A stretch of DNA of 64,000 bases from Caenorhabditis remanei (lineage: Eukaryota > Nematoda > Chromadorea > Rhabditida > Rhabditidae). The stretch lies in the NCBI RefSeq assembly GCF_010183535.1, contig NC_071328.1:16988001-17052000 (forward strand), in the 5' to 3' direction. The notes beneath the pieces were generated by a model. That model was not told the origin of the DNA. It did not search any database and was given only the letters and a program-made list of their open reading frames with translations. The position numbers and the translations under genes are program-made. Shown in pieces: positions 12,424-22,420 of this stretch (positions are counted from its first letter, which is position 1; each line of letters opens with the position of its first letter).

Positions 12424-13164
12424 TCTTCATATATTATACAACATTCCTCAAATGATGCCCGCAAGAAGGGGAAAACCCAAGAAGTGTATTACAGTTGATT
12501 TCCCTCTCGTTTGCCAATTAGTAGTGATTTTCTGATTGAGGAGGGGTGAAAGTGACACTTCGAGTATATACATTCCACTTCACCTCTGGACATCCGGACT
12601 GAAATTGGAAATTGCTTACCTTCTATCTTTCTTGTTACGTGATGAAATATATCTTTTATTAATTATGCCGCCCATCGTTTTACATATCATTCTGGATCAT
12701 CAATTACGTCTCCGATTCGATATCTACTCAGATCATCTTGACAACTTCTTGATCTCTCTGTACTCTTTTTGTACTTTCCCATCCTTAAGTATCTAGATGT
12801 AGTCTGTTTGTCCTTAGACACTACAAAACCTTCTGGGAAATCTAGATAAATATGACAAGAGCCCCCTTATTGTTTTTGGTCTCCTCCCAGTTGACCACCC
12901 TAGGCGGTCCATTTCCTCTTTTTTCTTGTTTCTTTGAAACAAAGAATCGAATCTCGAGTCTCAAGTGTTTTGGAAATAAAAATTTAGAACTGGTCCATGT
13001 CCTAAGTTTCACCTTCTTGACCATTTTAGTGTGGTTTCAAGTATTATTCAGTCATTTTTATGTTTCCCTCTTCGTCATAATTATCTAAACATTCTTATTA
13101 ATTTTCAAACATTTACATCAAATTTACAGTCACATTGGCGCCTCCACCAGCCGCCGTCACCACA

Positions 13165-16100
13165 ATGGACGGGAGCATTGCCCGTCCACGACGTCAATCG
13201 TTGCTCATCGGACAACGATCACTTGACGTCTACAATGAGGTTGATCAAGGTAAGCACTCTAACTAGGGAATGTCATGAAGCCAGTTTGGAGTTATGGGAC
13301 GTGACCTATATTATTGGAAAGATGAGAAAACGCTGATTCCAAATATATATTCAGTTTTTGCCCTCTGAAGATTGCAATATTTTCGGGTAATGACTCGTTA
13401 GGGGTCAAAACTTTGACCCCCTTTTTCTCGAATACCACGCCTTGAGAGCGAACACTGGATATATATCGGAAATCAGCGTTTTCTCAGCTTTCCACTGATA
13501 TTTATCATATCCGATATGTCCAAACTAACTCCTTGACCTTCCCTAGTAAATTTTGGCATTTTGCAAACAAACTTCTTCCAGGTCCCCGTTTCGTTCGCTG
13601 GATTATTGGAAAATTCAGAAACTGGGGTTTTCTGATTGCCAAACACGCGTGGCTCGCAATTATAATCTGTATTATTATCTCAACACTAGCCATGGTAAAA
13701 ATTCTTCTAACAAAACAGGCCAACGATATCACCGGATATACACCATACGGGGCACGTGCAAAAGATGAGTATCTCGAGTACCAGCGGTTCTTCTCAAGTT
13801 CTGGACTACCTATAGCAGCTTACCTGTTCATTGTGGCTAAGGATGAGGGGAGTATGTCGAGGCCGGATTATTTGGATGAGACGATACAAGTGTTGAATTT
13901 CGCATTGAATAATATCACAATGTATGACTCAATTTCTGGAAAAAATGAGACTTTCAACCAGTTTTGTCAAAGCTTCTGTCAGATCAATGAGCCTGTCAGA
14001 CAGTTTTATGTAAGTTTGTTATCTGGTGGCATACAACCCAATTATTTTTTTAGAACGGCTACCAAATCCTGAGCGATGGAGACCAAAACTCTCGGATCAA
14101 AATTCAATATCCTGTATCTGACATGTTTGGAAGACAATTTTCACTCCAACCAAATTTTTTTGGTGTCGAACTCTTTGACCAACCAGACGATGCAGCAAAG
14201 CTTCTCGACTCAGCAGATGGTGATCCGGTTTTGGGTATGTTTAAAAAAATGTTATTTTGCTTATGGATCGAAAATTCCAGAATTAAACGCCACTCGACTC
14301 GTTGACCCTGTCTCCCGAATCACCAACGTTAAATCGGTTAAAATGATCACCTTGCAATTCCGTGCCGAGCACAAACCAGGATGGACAGAGGGTCAAGTCA
14401 AAAAATGGGAGATGGACATGGTGGATATATTCGAGAAACGCTACAACTCAAAACGTCTGAAAATCTATGCGTACTCTCAATCGTATGTCGAAGAGGAGAT
14501 GGTTCGAGGTGGTATTATTATGATACCGTATCTCGTTGTCGGATTCGCAATCATGTGTTTGTGCAGTTGTGTTCTTGTGATGATTCGAGCACTTTATATG
14601 CATCAAGAAAACGTTTATAAAGTCATATTGGCTATTATGGCATGTCTGACACCCCTGCTCGCTTGTGCAACAGCATTGGCGTTAATGTTCACATGCGGTG
14701 TTCGATTTGCATCAATTCTTTGTGTCATTCCCTTCTTGGTGCTTTCTATCGGTAAGATTTTATTATTTCGGGAATTTTTTGAATAGTTGTTTTCTAGGTG
14801 TCGACTCCTCCTACTTAATGATTCACGAATGGCAACGTGTCACGAAGCACATGAGAGAGACTCCCAGGAAGAAAGACAGTGTGGGCCATCGAATGAGTGA
14901 AGTGATGGCTGAAGTTGGTCCGGCTATTCTGATCTCTTGTCTCACTAATATGTTTGCTGACTTTGTCGGATCGTTCACGTCATCTCCTGAAATCACACTT
15001 TTGTGTACTGGAAATATGTTATCCATGTGGTTTGCGTTCATCTATCAAATGACTTTCTACGCTGGATTGATGTCAATTGTTGGTGGTTATGAATTTGGTT
15101 CTGACGAGGTGAGGTTTTGGAAAAATATTTATCATAGATTCAGAGTTGAGTGGGATGCGGTTTTTGAAATGGCGAAAGGCGATTTTGACCTTATTTTGAT
15201 GTAAAAGCCCCTAAAAATGATTGAATTCGTATTAAATTGCGTTTTTTGTTGGTAAAAAATAAAAGCTTTGTTGCAAAAAACATCTAAAAAAAATATCAGT
15301 AAATTCGAAAAACTCGTACTTGTCAAGGCGTGCAAAATTTATGAAATTCTGGAAAAAGTGCAAACTATTATAATCAAATTTTTTAGATTGACAAAAATCG
15401 AATGGAAATCAACATTGCCGAAAACCGTGTGAACATTGCCCGACACCACCGTCCTCTTACTAGACAACCGTCAAAATTCCACGAAGCAACTCAACCAATC
15501 ATCAGTGACTCCCTCCAAAAATACACTCATCTCATGACAACACCATTGGTCTTCGTATCCATTTGTCTGGCCTATTTGGCATATCTGGCATTCAGTATTT
15601 ATGGAATCACTCAATTGAATATCAATTTGACAGCACAGAAGCTTTTTGCTCTCGACTCGCCGTTACTGGAGTTGGATGATTTGAGAATTAAGTATCAGGT
15701 ATGAAAGAGAAACTATTCTGACAGCTATTTTAAATTTATTGTAGGTACCAGTGTATTCGATGGCTACAGTTTTCGTGAATACCCCTGGTAAATTGGAGAA
15801 TCCTGAGAGACTGAAACGACTGAACGAGTTCGTCAGAGAAATGGAATCGATAAACGGGACATGGGGAGAAGGATGGGGTGAACTTGGAACAAAGTACTTT
15901 ATCAGGGATTATGATGTCTTCCAGCAATGTGAGTCGTTATTTCATACTTGCAAACCGGGCCAGAGCGTAGCTGGCTTAAAACGAAATTTTATGAGCTAAA
16001 AGATATACCAACATGTAGATCTCGCCGAGTTCTATGTCGTGACCCACGAGCCCGACTAGAAAGGTTTTTGACTATTTTCGCGTTTTTGGCCCCGCGGCAC

Positions 16101-17856
16101 ATTAACAAATAGCCATCCGGCGGCCCGGTTCTTAAAAGTGTCATAATACACGTTCAGAATTCAAAACTTTCAAAAATGTTCACTTTTTAGCATTCGGAAG
16201 CGAAGACGAGGATGAAGATTTTATGGATGAAGACAAGCCAGTAACAGTCCACTCAGATGATAAGATGACGTATCGAGAGGATGAACTGAAATACTTTTTG
16301 AAATGGCCAGAGTATGATTTCTGGCAAGGATTTGTGAAATTGAGAAATGCTACTAATTCGACAGATCCAGAGTGAGTCAGTCATTTATGACATGTTATCA
16401 GGAAAGTATTGCAGAGCCGAGGAGCTTGACCGATTCTTCTTCACTACCGGATATCACGGGGAAAAACTAACAATTTGGACACAACGCGGAGAAATGTTGA
16501 GGGCTTGGAGAAAAGTTGTCGACAAATATCCGTAAGCAACTCTTCTACAGTGCCGAAATTTTGTCATTTTCAGTTTAAATTGTTCAAGTTTGAGATGGTA
16601 TTACGGTATCAGTAATTGTTCCACAAAGTAAATTATTTATAAACCGTACAGAACAAAGGTAGAGCCTCATTTTTGTAGTTGACAACGTTTTTGTACGAAC
16701 ACTCCATAGAGAGTTATGGTCATTTTAAGACGACAGCTCAAAAATCGCACTATTTTGAACTGAAATTGGTCGATTTGAGGGAGAAATTACTTTGTCGATA
16801 TGTAACTTGTTAGGGAGTGTCCGTACAAAAAATAATCAACTACAAAAATGAAGCTCTACTCTTGATCTGTATAATTCATTAAAAATTTATTTTGTAAGAT
16901 AATCCGTGATAACGTAACACCGTCTCAAAATTGGATAATTTCAACTGAAAACGACCAAAGTTCGTATATTTTTGCACGATGCTGTATCTTCTCCCAATGA
17001 AGCAAGTTCCCAACCACTAAATTTTATTTTAGCGACTTTGGCGCCTCTGTCTACCACGAAGACGGTGTCTATCTTGATCTCATCGACAACATGCCAACCG
17101 ACACGTGGCAATCTGTACTCGGAACATTAGTCTGTATGGCACTTGTCTGTTTCGTTTTCCTCAATAACCTGTTCACTGTGGCCATTGCTTCCCTTTCGGT
17201 TCTCTCGATTTGCGCTGGTATTCTGGGAATTTTGTCGTGGTGGCACGTGGATCTCGACCCGATTACAATGGCAGCCATGATTATTTCTATTGGTTTCTCG
17301 GTGGATATTCCAGCTCACGTTTCCTATCATTACTATCAAGCTTGTAAGTTGATATTGTACGGGTCTTCTTAAATTCCAAACATTTCTAGCAATCCAAGAA
17401 GGGCCAATGTCTCCACCCTCTTCTCGTCTCGCCAACTGTCTTTCCTCCGTCGCCTTCCCAGCTCTTCAAGCAGCGTTGTCCACAATTCTTTGTGTTTGCA
17501 GTTTGCTCTTCGTCAATTTATACATGGCTGAGGTAAGTAACTCCGCTCTACTGATGCTCTAGTTAATTTTAATTTTAATTCCAGGTATTCGTAAAAACTA
17601 TGGTGTTGTGCGTTGTTCTGTGTAACCTTCACGGTTTAGTCTTCCTTCCAGCTATTCTCATTCTTTTGGACTCGATTCGATGGGCGTGTCGACCAAAGGG
17701 TATGCACTGATAAACTAAATTATTTTTTTTAATTTAAAAATTTCAGGAGCCGCAGCTCAGCGTCCAAAACAACCAAAGGCCAACTCCAGGCAAAAACAGA
17801 AAAATGCAAAGGTTCAACCGGAGAAGAGTGTGGTCACTGATCGGCCGGAAATCTAA
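13165..17856 (+). CDS. ptr-23: Patched-related (PTR) sterol-sensing-domain membrane protein
   Basis: Thirteen exons join in phase: 13165-13249, 13582-14009, 14054-14234, 14281-14751, 14798-15108, 15387-15698, 15745-15928, 16191-16371, 16415-16531, 17033-17343, 17390-17532, 17585-17699 and 17747-17856, giving 982 residues. The layout is RND/Patched-like: an N-terminal membrane helix (about 51-69), a large extracellular loop with Cys and N-glycosylation-type sites, and a sterol-sensing-domain block ending in the GVDSSYLMIH motif (about 389). A second helix (FVSICLAYLAYLAF) and loop follow, then a second membrane block with GFSVDIPAHVSYHYY (about 847). The C-terminus is basic. PTR proteins act at membranes, mostly of epithelia, in lipid or sterol-related and cuticle functions. 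The ptr-23 assignment rests on overall similarity and linkage to the FERM gene and is a guess among the PTR family. Three introns contain repeat elements. An acceptor-like TTTACAG lies about 35 bp before the ATG. Confidence 0.85.
13260..13547. repeat. Palindromic element, family A copy 2, in first PTR intron
   Basis: The ends are CTAACTAGGGAATGTCATG and its approximate inverse CTTGACCTTCCCTAGT. Internal arms (ATTCCAAATATATATTCAG against ATATATATCGGAAATCAGCG) match the copies at 6504-6875 and 28551-28826. It fills nearly all of the intron 13250-13581. Confidence 0.75.
15947..16130. repeat. Family B repeat (CTTGCAAACCGGG end) in PTR intron
   Basis: It begins CTTGCAAACCGGG and contains TTATGAGCTAAAA, TGTAGATCTCGCCGAGTTCTA, CCGCGGCACATTAA and CATCCGGC blocks. 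These recur at 54566-54861 and 59616-60075. It occupies most of intron 15929-16190. It is non-coding, and by comparison with 54566-54861 it is probably one decayed copy of a palindromic element. Confidence 0.65.
16647..16872. repeat. Family C repeat (TTGTAGTTGACAAC end) in PTR intron
   Basis: The left arm (GGTAGAGCCTCATTTTTGTAG, then TTGACAACGTTTTTGTACG) is inverted at the right (CGTACAAAAAATAATCAAC, then TACAAAAATGAAGCTCTAC). A second copy is at 19310-19527 in the neighbouring phosphatase-like gene. It fills about half of intron 16532-17032. Confidence 0.7.
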
Positions 17857-18169
17857 TTTGTTTTTTTTCTATTACCTTATTTCATGACCATGTAAGGCGC
17901 GCTCTATCGAAATTCCAATAGAGCGCACTTGCAACCCTCTCGCCCATTTTCTGAATATTCGTCTTCAAAATTCGGGTTTTTTCTTCTATTTTGTTAGTTT
18001 TCCGCCCCTTTATTTGCTCTGTACATTTTCTGCGTGACCATATCTATACATAGTAGATTCATTTGATATCAATCTATGTCCGGTGAATTCCTGTTTGTTT
18101 GTATTTGTATAATTAGATTTTTTGAAACAGAGAAAACTATTTTTATTGGAGACATTTGGACAAACAGAA
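17857..18169. other. Convergent intergenic gap
   Basis: About 313 bp lie between the stop codons of the plus-strand PTR gene and the minus-strand phosphatase-like gene. At 17893-17936 it holds a short family D unit with GCGCTCTA / TAGAGCGC inverted arms. No AATAAA for the PTR gene was found. A TTTATT at 18142-18147 is a plausible minus-strand poly(A) signal. Confidence 0.6.
18142..18147 (-). terminator. Poly(A) signal of the phosphatase-like gene
   Basis: On the minus strand this reads AATAAA, 23-28 bp beyond the proposed stop codon (18170-18172). That is an unusually short 3' UTR but within the range seen in worms. Confidence 0.5.
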
Positions 18170-20141
18170 TCATCTCGAACTTTTCGTAATTGTCAACTGA
18201 CGCAGTATTGTGTTCACTGTCGGCTCAACATCCTCCTTCTCATCACCTGTCTTTTTTGGAACAGCCAGTTTACAGAACCCCTGAAATTTTGTCAATGGCA
18301 ACAGCGCTCCTATGAGAAACCTACATTATTCAAAATATGCTCCGCTAGTAGAGAATAAACAAATGAGAATTGAGTCAGATTCTGGCATGAATGAAGCCGT
18401 CCACCACGGACAATTTCCAAACATTTGACCAAGTCTAACTTGGGATTATCACTATGCAGAGAGGCATGGGCGGTTTCGAATAGTGCATACGTTCCTGCTC
18501 TTCCACACCCAGAGAGACTCATGTAGACGGGCGGACTACTCGAGTATTTACGGAAACACGATTGAATTTGCCACAGTTGCTTCACGCCTTGTGGAGAACC
18601 TGAGAACGGAACCGAGTTGTGCGGCCAGCCGGTGTAGTGATGGACGTGGAGGAATCTATGGTTTCGGAAGTTCAATTTCTATAAAATGGTATTCCAAAAC
18701 TTACGACTTGTAATCGCCATTGCAAACACTCAACACTCTCAACGACCATCCACTCATAATCTCCACTCGCTTGAACTCTCCCACACGAATCGAACGTTCC
18801 TCGAAATGCAAGAAGTCTCTGGAACACTTATGTACATTGATCAGTAGAGGAATAGAGGTCACTTACTGATTCATCGGAAACACAAAATCCCCGCCCAAAC
18901 TCTCATACTCCGCTTCCGTTAGCAACAAGAGCACACTTTTGACGCGATGCTCGATTATCATCTGCCAAAAGTCGGCGGCGGTCTCAGTGAGCGGCATTTG
19001 TGTGAGAATAGCTCGTTTATGTCCGGGCACAATATCCACCCAATTCGCATGAATATAGCTGGAATCTGATAGAGTGACACGTGAATGGTCGAGACATATG
19101 ACGTCGGAGAATCGGTTCTTCTCCATGTTGTCGACAAAGTTATGTTTTGTGACATGGGGTGGGATGTAGCTGGCCACTTGCTGGAAGTCTTTCTGAAAAG
19201 GTGCTAGATTTCGATAAGATTTTCCCTTTTAGTGGAATACTACTGTAGCATATCATCTCTGAGAGTTAGTTACGGTGCTCCACGGTTTCAATTTTAGAGG
19301 AATATTCAGAACAAACATATGTAGAGCTACAGTTTTGTAGTTGACAACTTTTTTGTACGGACACTCCCTGTAAATTTACAAGTCCGCATGGGTACAAAAC
19401 AGCAACGGCCAGAGAAGTCCACTCGGGGCTGTTATAAATTTGGCTTTGATGTACTGTAACCCTCTGGGAAGTGCCCACCCAAAAAAGTTGTCAACTACAA
19501 AAGTGAAGCTCTACACTTGATCTACATACAGTTCAAAATGACTTTCTTACCAATGCAATCTTAGCGTCTTCCACCACAAATCGTTTCGCCAACCCCAACC
19601 ATTTTTGCTTCTTCTCTTCGGTATTCCCATCATCTTCCTTCTTTTCCTCCTTCTTCTCCTCCTTACTCTTCTCCACCTTCTTCTCCGATTTCTCATCTTT
19701 TTTCGATTTACTCTTCAACTTATCCTCACTATCTGGCTCTTTTGACTTTGCTACCGGAGCAGTTTTATCTGGTGACTGGGCTTGTTCCTTGCTCAACGGC
19801 TTGATCTTATCAATATTCTTCACCAGAACAATCTCTCCCAACTGCTCATTTGGCACCGGAGCCAACGGTTTCACCACTTTGCTTCGTGGCTGCTTTTTCG
19901 TATGACTCTTTGATTTCTTGTGATGTTTCTTCTTCTCGGATCTCTTTCGCTTCTTGCCACGACAACACAAGAATCCAGACTTCTTACTTTTCTTTTTCGT
20001 ATGACTCTTTGACTTTTTGTGATGTTTTCCATGCTTTCCGATCTTTTTATGCGGAACTTAAATTTGGCAGTTTTTAAAGTTTTATAAATAAATAAACCAA
20101 CTTTTCGCACCATCATTTTGTGCAATTTGTGCTCCTTGCAT
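18170..20141 (-). CDS. Catalytically degenerate protein tyrosine phosphatase-like protein
   Basis: Six minus-strand exons join in phase to 475 residues: 20102-20141, 19551-20056, 18867-19192, 18705-18818, 18325-18655 and 18170-18280. Residues 1-180 are a Lys/Glu-rich basic, low-complexity tail. The rest is a classical PTP fold: KNRFSDVICLDHSRV, YIHANWV, TQMPLTETAADFWQM, then HYTGWPHNSVP and the P-loop region. The WPD-loop Asp is His (about residue 341). The P-loop Cys is Ser (about 375, in MSLSGCGRAG), while the P-loop Arg (381) is kept. It should therefore bind but not hydrolyse phosphotyrosine, if it does either. Nematodes have many such worm-specific PTPs, often in the male germline; that role is not shown here. 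The first exon and the TTTAAG acceptor of exon 2 are the least certain parts. It shares a 222-bp divergent promoter with the next gene. Confidence 0.8.
19310..19527. repeat. Family C repeat in phosphatase-like gene intron
   Basis: The left arm (GTAGAGCTACAGTTTTGTAG, then TTGACAACTTTTTTGTACGG) is inverted at the right (AAAAAAGTTGTCAACTACAA, then AAGTGAAGCTCTACAC). It matches 16647-16872 and makes up most of intron 19193-19550. Confidence 0.75.
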
Positions 20142-20363
20142 TTTCTTGTTTTTACTTTGCAGAAATAAATTTTCTGCATTTTTATTTTGTCCTTTTCATT
20201 TAAACCGTTTAAATTCTATTAAAGTTCGAGTTCACAAAAATTGAATTTTCGCGTCAGATGTTTTCTGTGCATTTTTGCGTCAGCGTGTTCACGATTTAAT
20301 TTTTCAATTTTAAATTCATTTTTCTTCAATATTTTGTGAGTTTTTCAGTGAAAAATAGCAAAA
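20142..20363. promoter_or_regulatory. Shared divergent promoter region
   Basis: The 222 bp between two divergently oriented start codons must contain the promoter elements of both genes. It is AT-rich, with GCGTCAG repeated (near 20252 and 20278) and a GTTTTTCAG acceptor-like site at about 20341-20348, just upstream of the plus-strand ATG. That site could be a trans-splice acceptor. Confidence 0.5.
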
Positions 20364-21327
20364 ATGGCTCCACCGGCAAAGCGAAAACTCAATTTCGACA
20401 CCCCGCCTGGTGATGTAACCCTAAATTTCGAGACGGACGTTAATTTTCCGAAAGAAGTCAGTTTTTTGTTTTTTTCTCTAATTTTTCCCTTTTAAACCCA
20501 ATTTTTCAGTGGAAAATCGACGGTGTCAACATTGAGGAGCGAATTCAAAAGTTGCGTGAGGAGCTCCGCGAGCAGGGTGTGAATCCCGTTCAGAATGCGA
20601 TCGTCGATCCGAGATCCAAGTTTCGAACAGAGTATCGACGGATTCTGACCGCCCATGCGATTATCACTGATGCGATTCGACTAAATGATAAGAAGATTAG
20701 TTGGTGTAAGTGGAATTGCTTCTTAATTCTCGAAAAAATTGAATTTTCAGTCAAAAACGCGACGGAAATGATGGCAAACGACATCGATGCACTTCACAAC
20801 CGGCGTGAGCACGTGGATAAAAGTGTCGAAGATTTCAAGAAAGAACTATCTCGACTAGAGTAAGCAATTAATTAATTAATTAATTAATTAGCCTAAATTT
20901 TCAGCGCCAGCGTTGGAGTGCTCAAATCTCAGCAAATAGCAGTGAAAAGTGTGCTGGAATTGAGAGAAGATGAGTATATGGGCGGTGCCGATGACTTCGA
21001 CTCGAATTTACCGGATGAATATCAGAAGTTTGGGAAGATAAGCAAACTTTGTGTATGCAGTTTGAAAAAAACGTTTTAAAAACACATTTTTTGCAGGAAG
21101 TGGCGTTAAAATCCTACGACGACATCAAAAAACGAAACGAAGAAATGCAGAAATACCTGATGACTGAAAAGAATCGACAACGAAAGCAACGAGAGGCGAT
21201 GATGAATTTAATGGAGGAGAAAGAGCGTCAACGTGTGGAGGAGCTGGATGAGGTGTTCAAAGATTTCACATTGGAACAGCTCAAAGAGCTCAGGGATAAT
21301 ATGCGAATTGCTAGAAGCAAAAATTGA
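20364..21327 (+). CDS. Small coiled-coil protein, unknown function
   Basis: Five exons join in phase to 258 residues: 20364-20456, 20510-20705, 20751-20859, 20905-21052 and 21097-21327. The start (MAPPAKRKLNFDTPPGDV) is basic and Pro-rich, like an unstructured nuclear-protein tail. Residues about 38-130 and 150-255 are Glu/Lys/Arg/Leu-rich with heptad character, predicting two long coiled coils. They are split by an acidic linker (GGADDFDSNLPDEY). The second helix is very charged (EKNRQRKQREAMMNLMEEKE). I see no enzyme motif or membrane segment. Length and layout would suit a structural subunit of a complex such as a kinetochore or chromatin complex, but that is only a possibility. An acceptor-like TTTTCAG lies 15 bp before the ATG. 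Confidence 0.75.
20866..20892. repeat. AATT microsatellite
   Basis: About seven tandem AATT units within the intron 20860-20904. Unusual only in that it makes up most of a 45-bp intron. Confidence 0.85.
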
Positions 21328-22420
21328 ATTTTTGTATTTCTCTCATGTATCATTAACTAAAGACACACAGTACCCTGCACGAGGAATGCGCAACACTAAA
21401 ACCTGTTCCTGTGGAAATGAAGGCGCATTTGGCGTGCGTGTCTGCGTCTCTCACTTTCGCGTTATCTCTCGCCTAGTTTTCAAGAACGCCCACTTATTTT
21501 AAGAATTTGAAAAGTTTGTGACTTTTTTCGACTCAAGGACATATCAGAAACTTAGAATACATCAATATGAACAAAAAAACTCATTTGTGCCAAAAATTTT
21601 TTTTCACCTTTTTTGACCGATTTCTCGAGTTTTTAACAAAATATCTCATTTTTTTCCATTATATATCTTGATAATCATGCTTGAAAAATAGTTTTTCAAC
21701 GGAAAATCTGAAATTTCACTTCAAAAAACTAGTTTTTGTCGGTTCGAAAAAGGTACCTTCAGGAAAACGAGCTGATCTCACTGAATACACAATGGTCGGC
21801 GATAAATTTTATATATTTTCGTAGAGAAAGACTTTCTCTACAATCTGATGGTGTGCAAATCTTGCAAAAATCGCCTAATTTTGAGTAAAACGCTGCGAAC
21901 GGCGACGTTTTTAGTCTCTCAGTTGTAAAATTTCCGTATGATGCAAACGCGCACCACGGCTAACTTCACTGAAAATGGTTTACGCATTCCTCGTGCAGGG
22001 TACTGTGAAGACAGAAAATAAATATTATTCTTATTTTTTAATGTTTTTTTGACCGAATTTTCGCTTTTCAAAGCTTGATCAAAGTGATGTTTCAACAAAA
22101 ATATTGAATTCAAACCTCGCGCCAAAAATTTCTTACGCAATTGTGCGCCGCCGTGTTTGCGGAGTGTCTGTGTCTCTCGAATTCATGCACTGTTTCGGTT
22201 GTTTACTTCTCGCTTTGGCGCCAATTGCTCATTCCACAAATCCCAAAATTTGATTTTGGATTTTTCAGCTTTTCCTCAATTTTTTTCGATTTTCTTCAAA
22301 TTTTCCATAGTTTTTTGACAGAAATAATTAAAATTTAGTTGTTAAAGCTGAAAACAGATGTTTTTCTTTCAAAATCACTGATTTTTCGATTGTTCTTCTT
22401 CTAATTTCAAATTTTCAGCA
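21328..22420. other. Intergenic gap with transposon-like insert
   Basis: This lies between the coiled-coil gene and the transporter gene, both on the plus strand. About 60% of it is the 642-bp inverted-repeat element at 21366-22007. The remaining roughly 410 bp before the transporter ATG is AT-rich and should hold its promoter. No coding sequence was recognised. Confidence 0.6.
21366..22007. mobile_element. Non-autonomous DNA transposon with 25-bp TIRs
   Basis: The left terminus 21366-21390 (CACAGTACCCTGCACGAGG, then AATGCG) is repeated exactly inverted at 21983-22007. Both outer flanks read AAGACA (21360-21365 and 22008-22013), which may be a 6-bp target-site duplication. The 590-bp interior has no open frame of note, so it would need a transposase supplied elsewhere. 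Subterminal GCGTGCG/GCGCAC and CTCTCA motifs echo each other. The superfamily cannot be assigned from these ends. Confidence 0.8.

Larger units (their letters stand above)
5346..13164. other. Repeat-rich intergenic region
   Basis: No convincing exon was found on either strand. The region separates the start of the leftward gene (ATG at 5345) from the first coding exon of the Patched-related gene, so it should contain both promoters and possibly a non-coding first exon of the latter. It holds palindromic repeats listed separately (6504-6875, 7413-7580, 8723-8846, 11089-11932). It also has pyrimidine-rich low-complexity tracts (9690-9900, 10510-10560) and a 12-base C tract at 12412-12423. The open frames here are low-complexity or lie inside repeats. 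Confidence 0.6.

Noticed and set aside
16402..16414. Acceptor TTATCAG at 16401 for the ninth PTR exon
   Set aside because: Using it leads to a stop within ten codons; the acceptor 13 bp further (ATTGCAG) keeps the frame.
18310..18324. Stop codon at 18310-18312 as the end of the phosphatase-like gene
   Set aside because: A GTAGGT donor precedes it and an in-phase final exon with a TTTCAG acceptor (18170-18280) follows; a stop here is possible but less likely.
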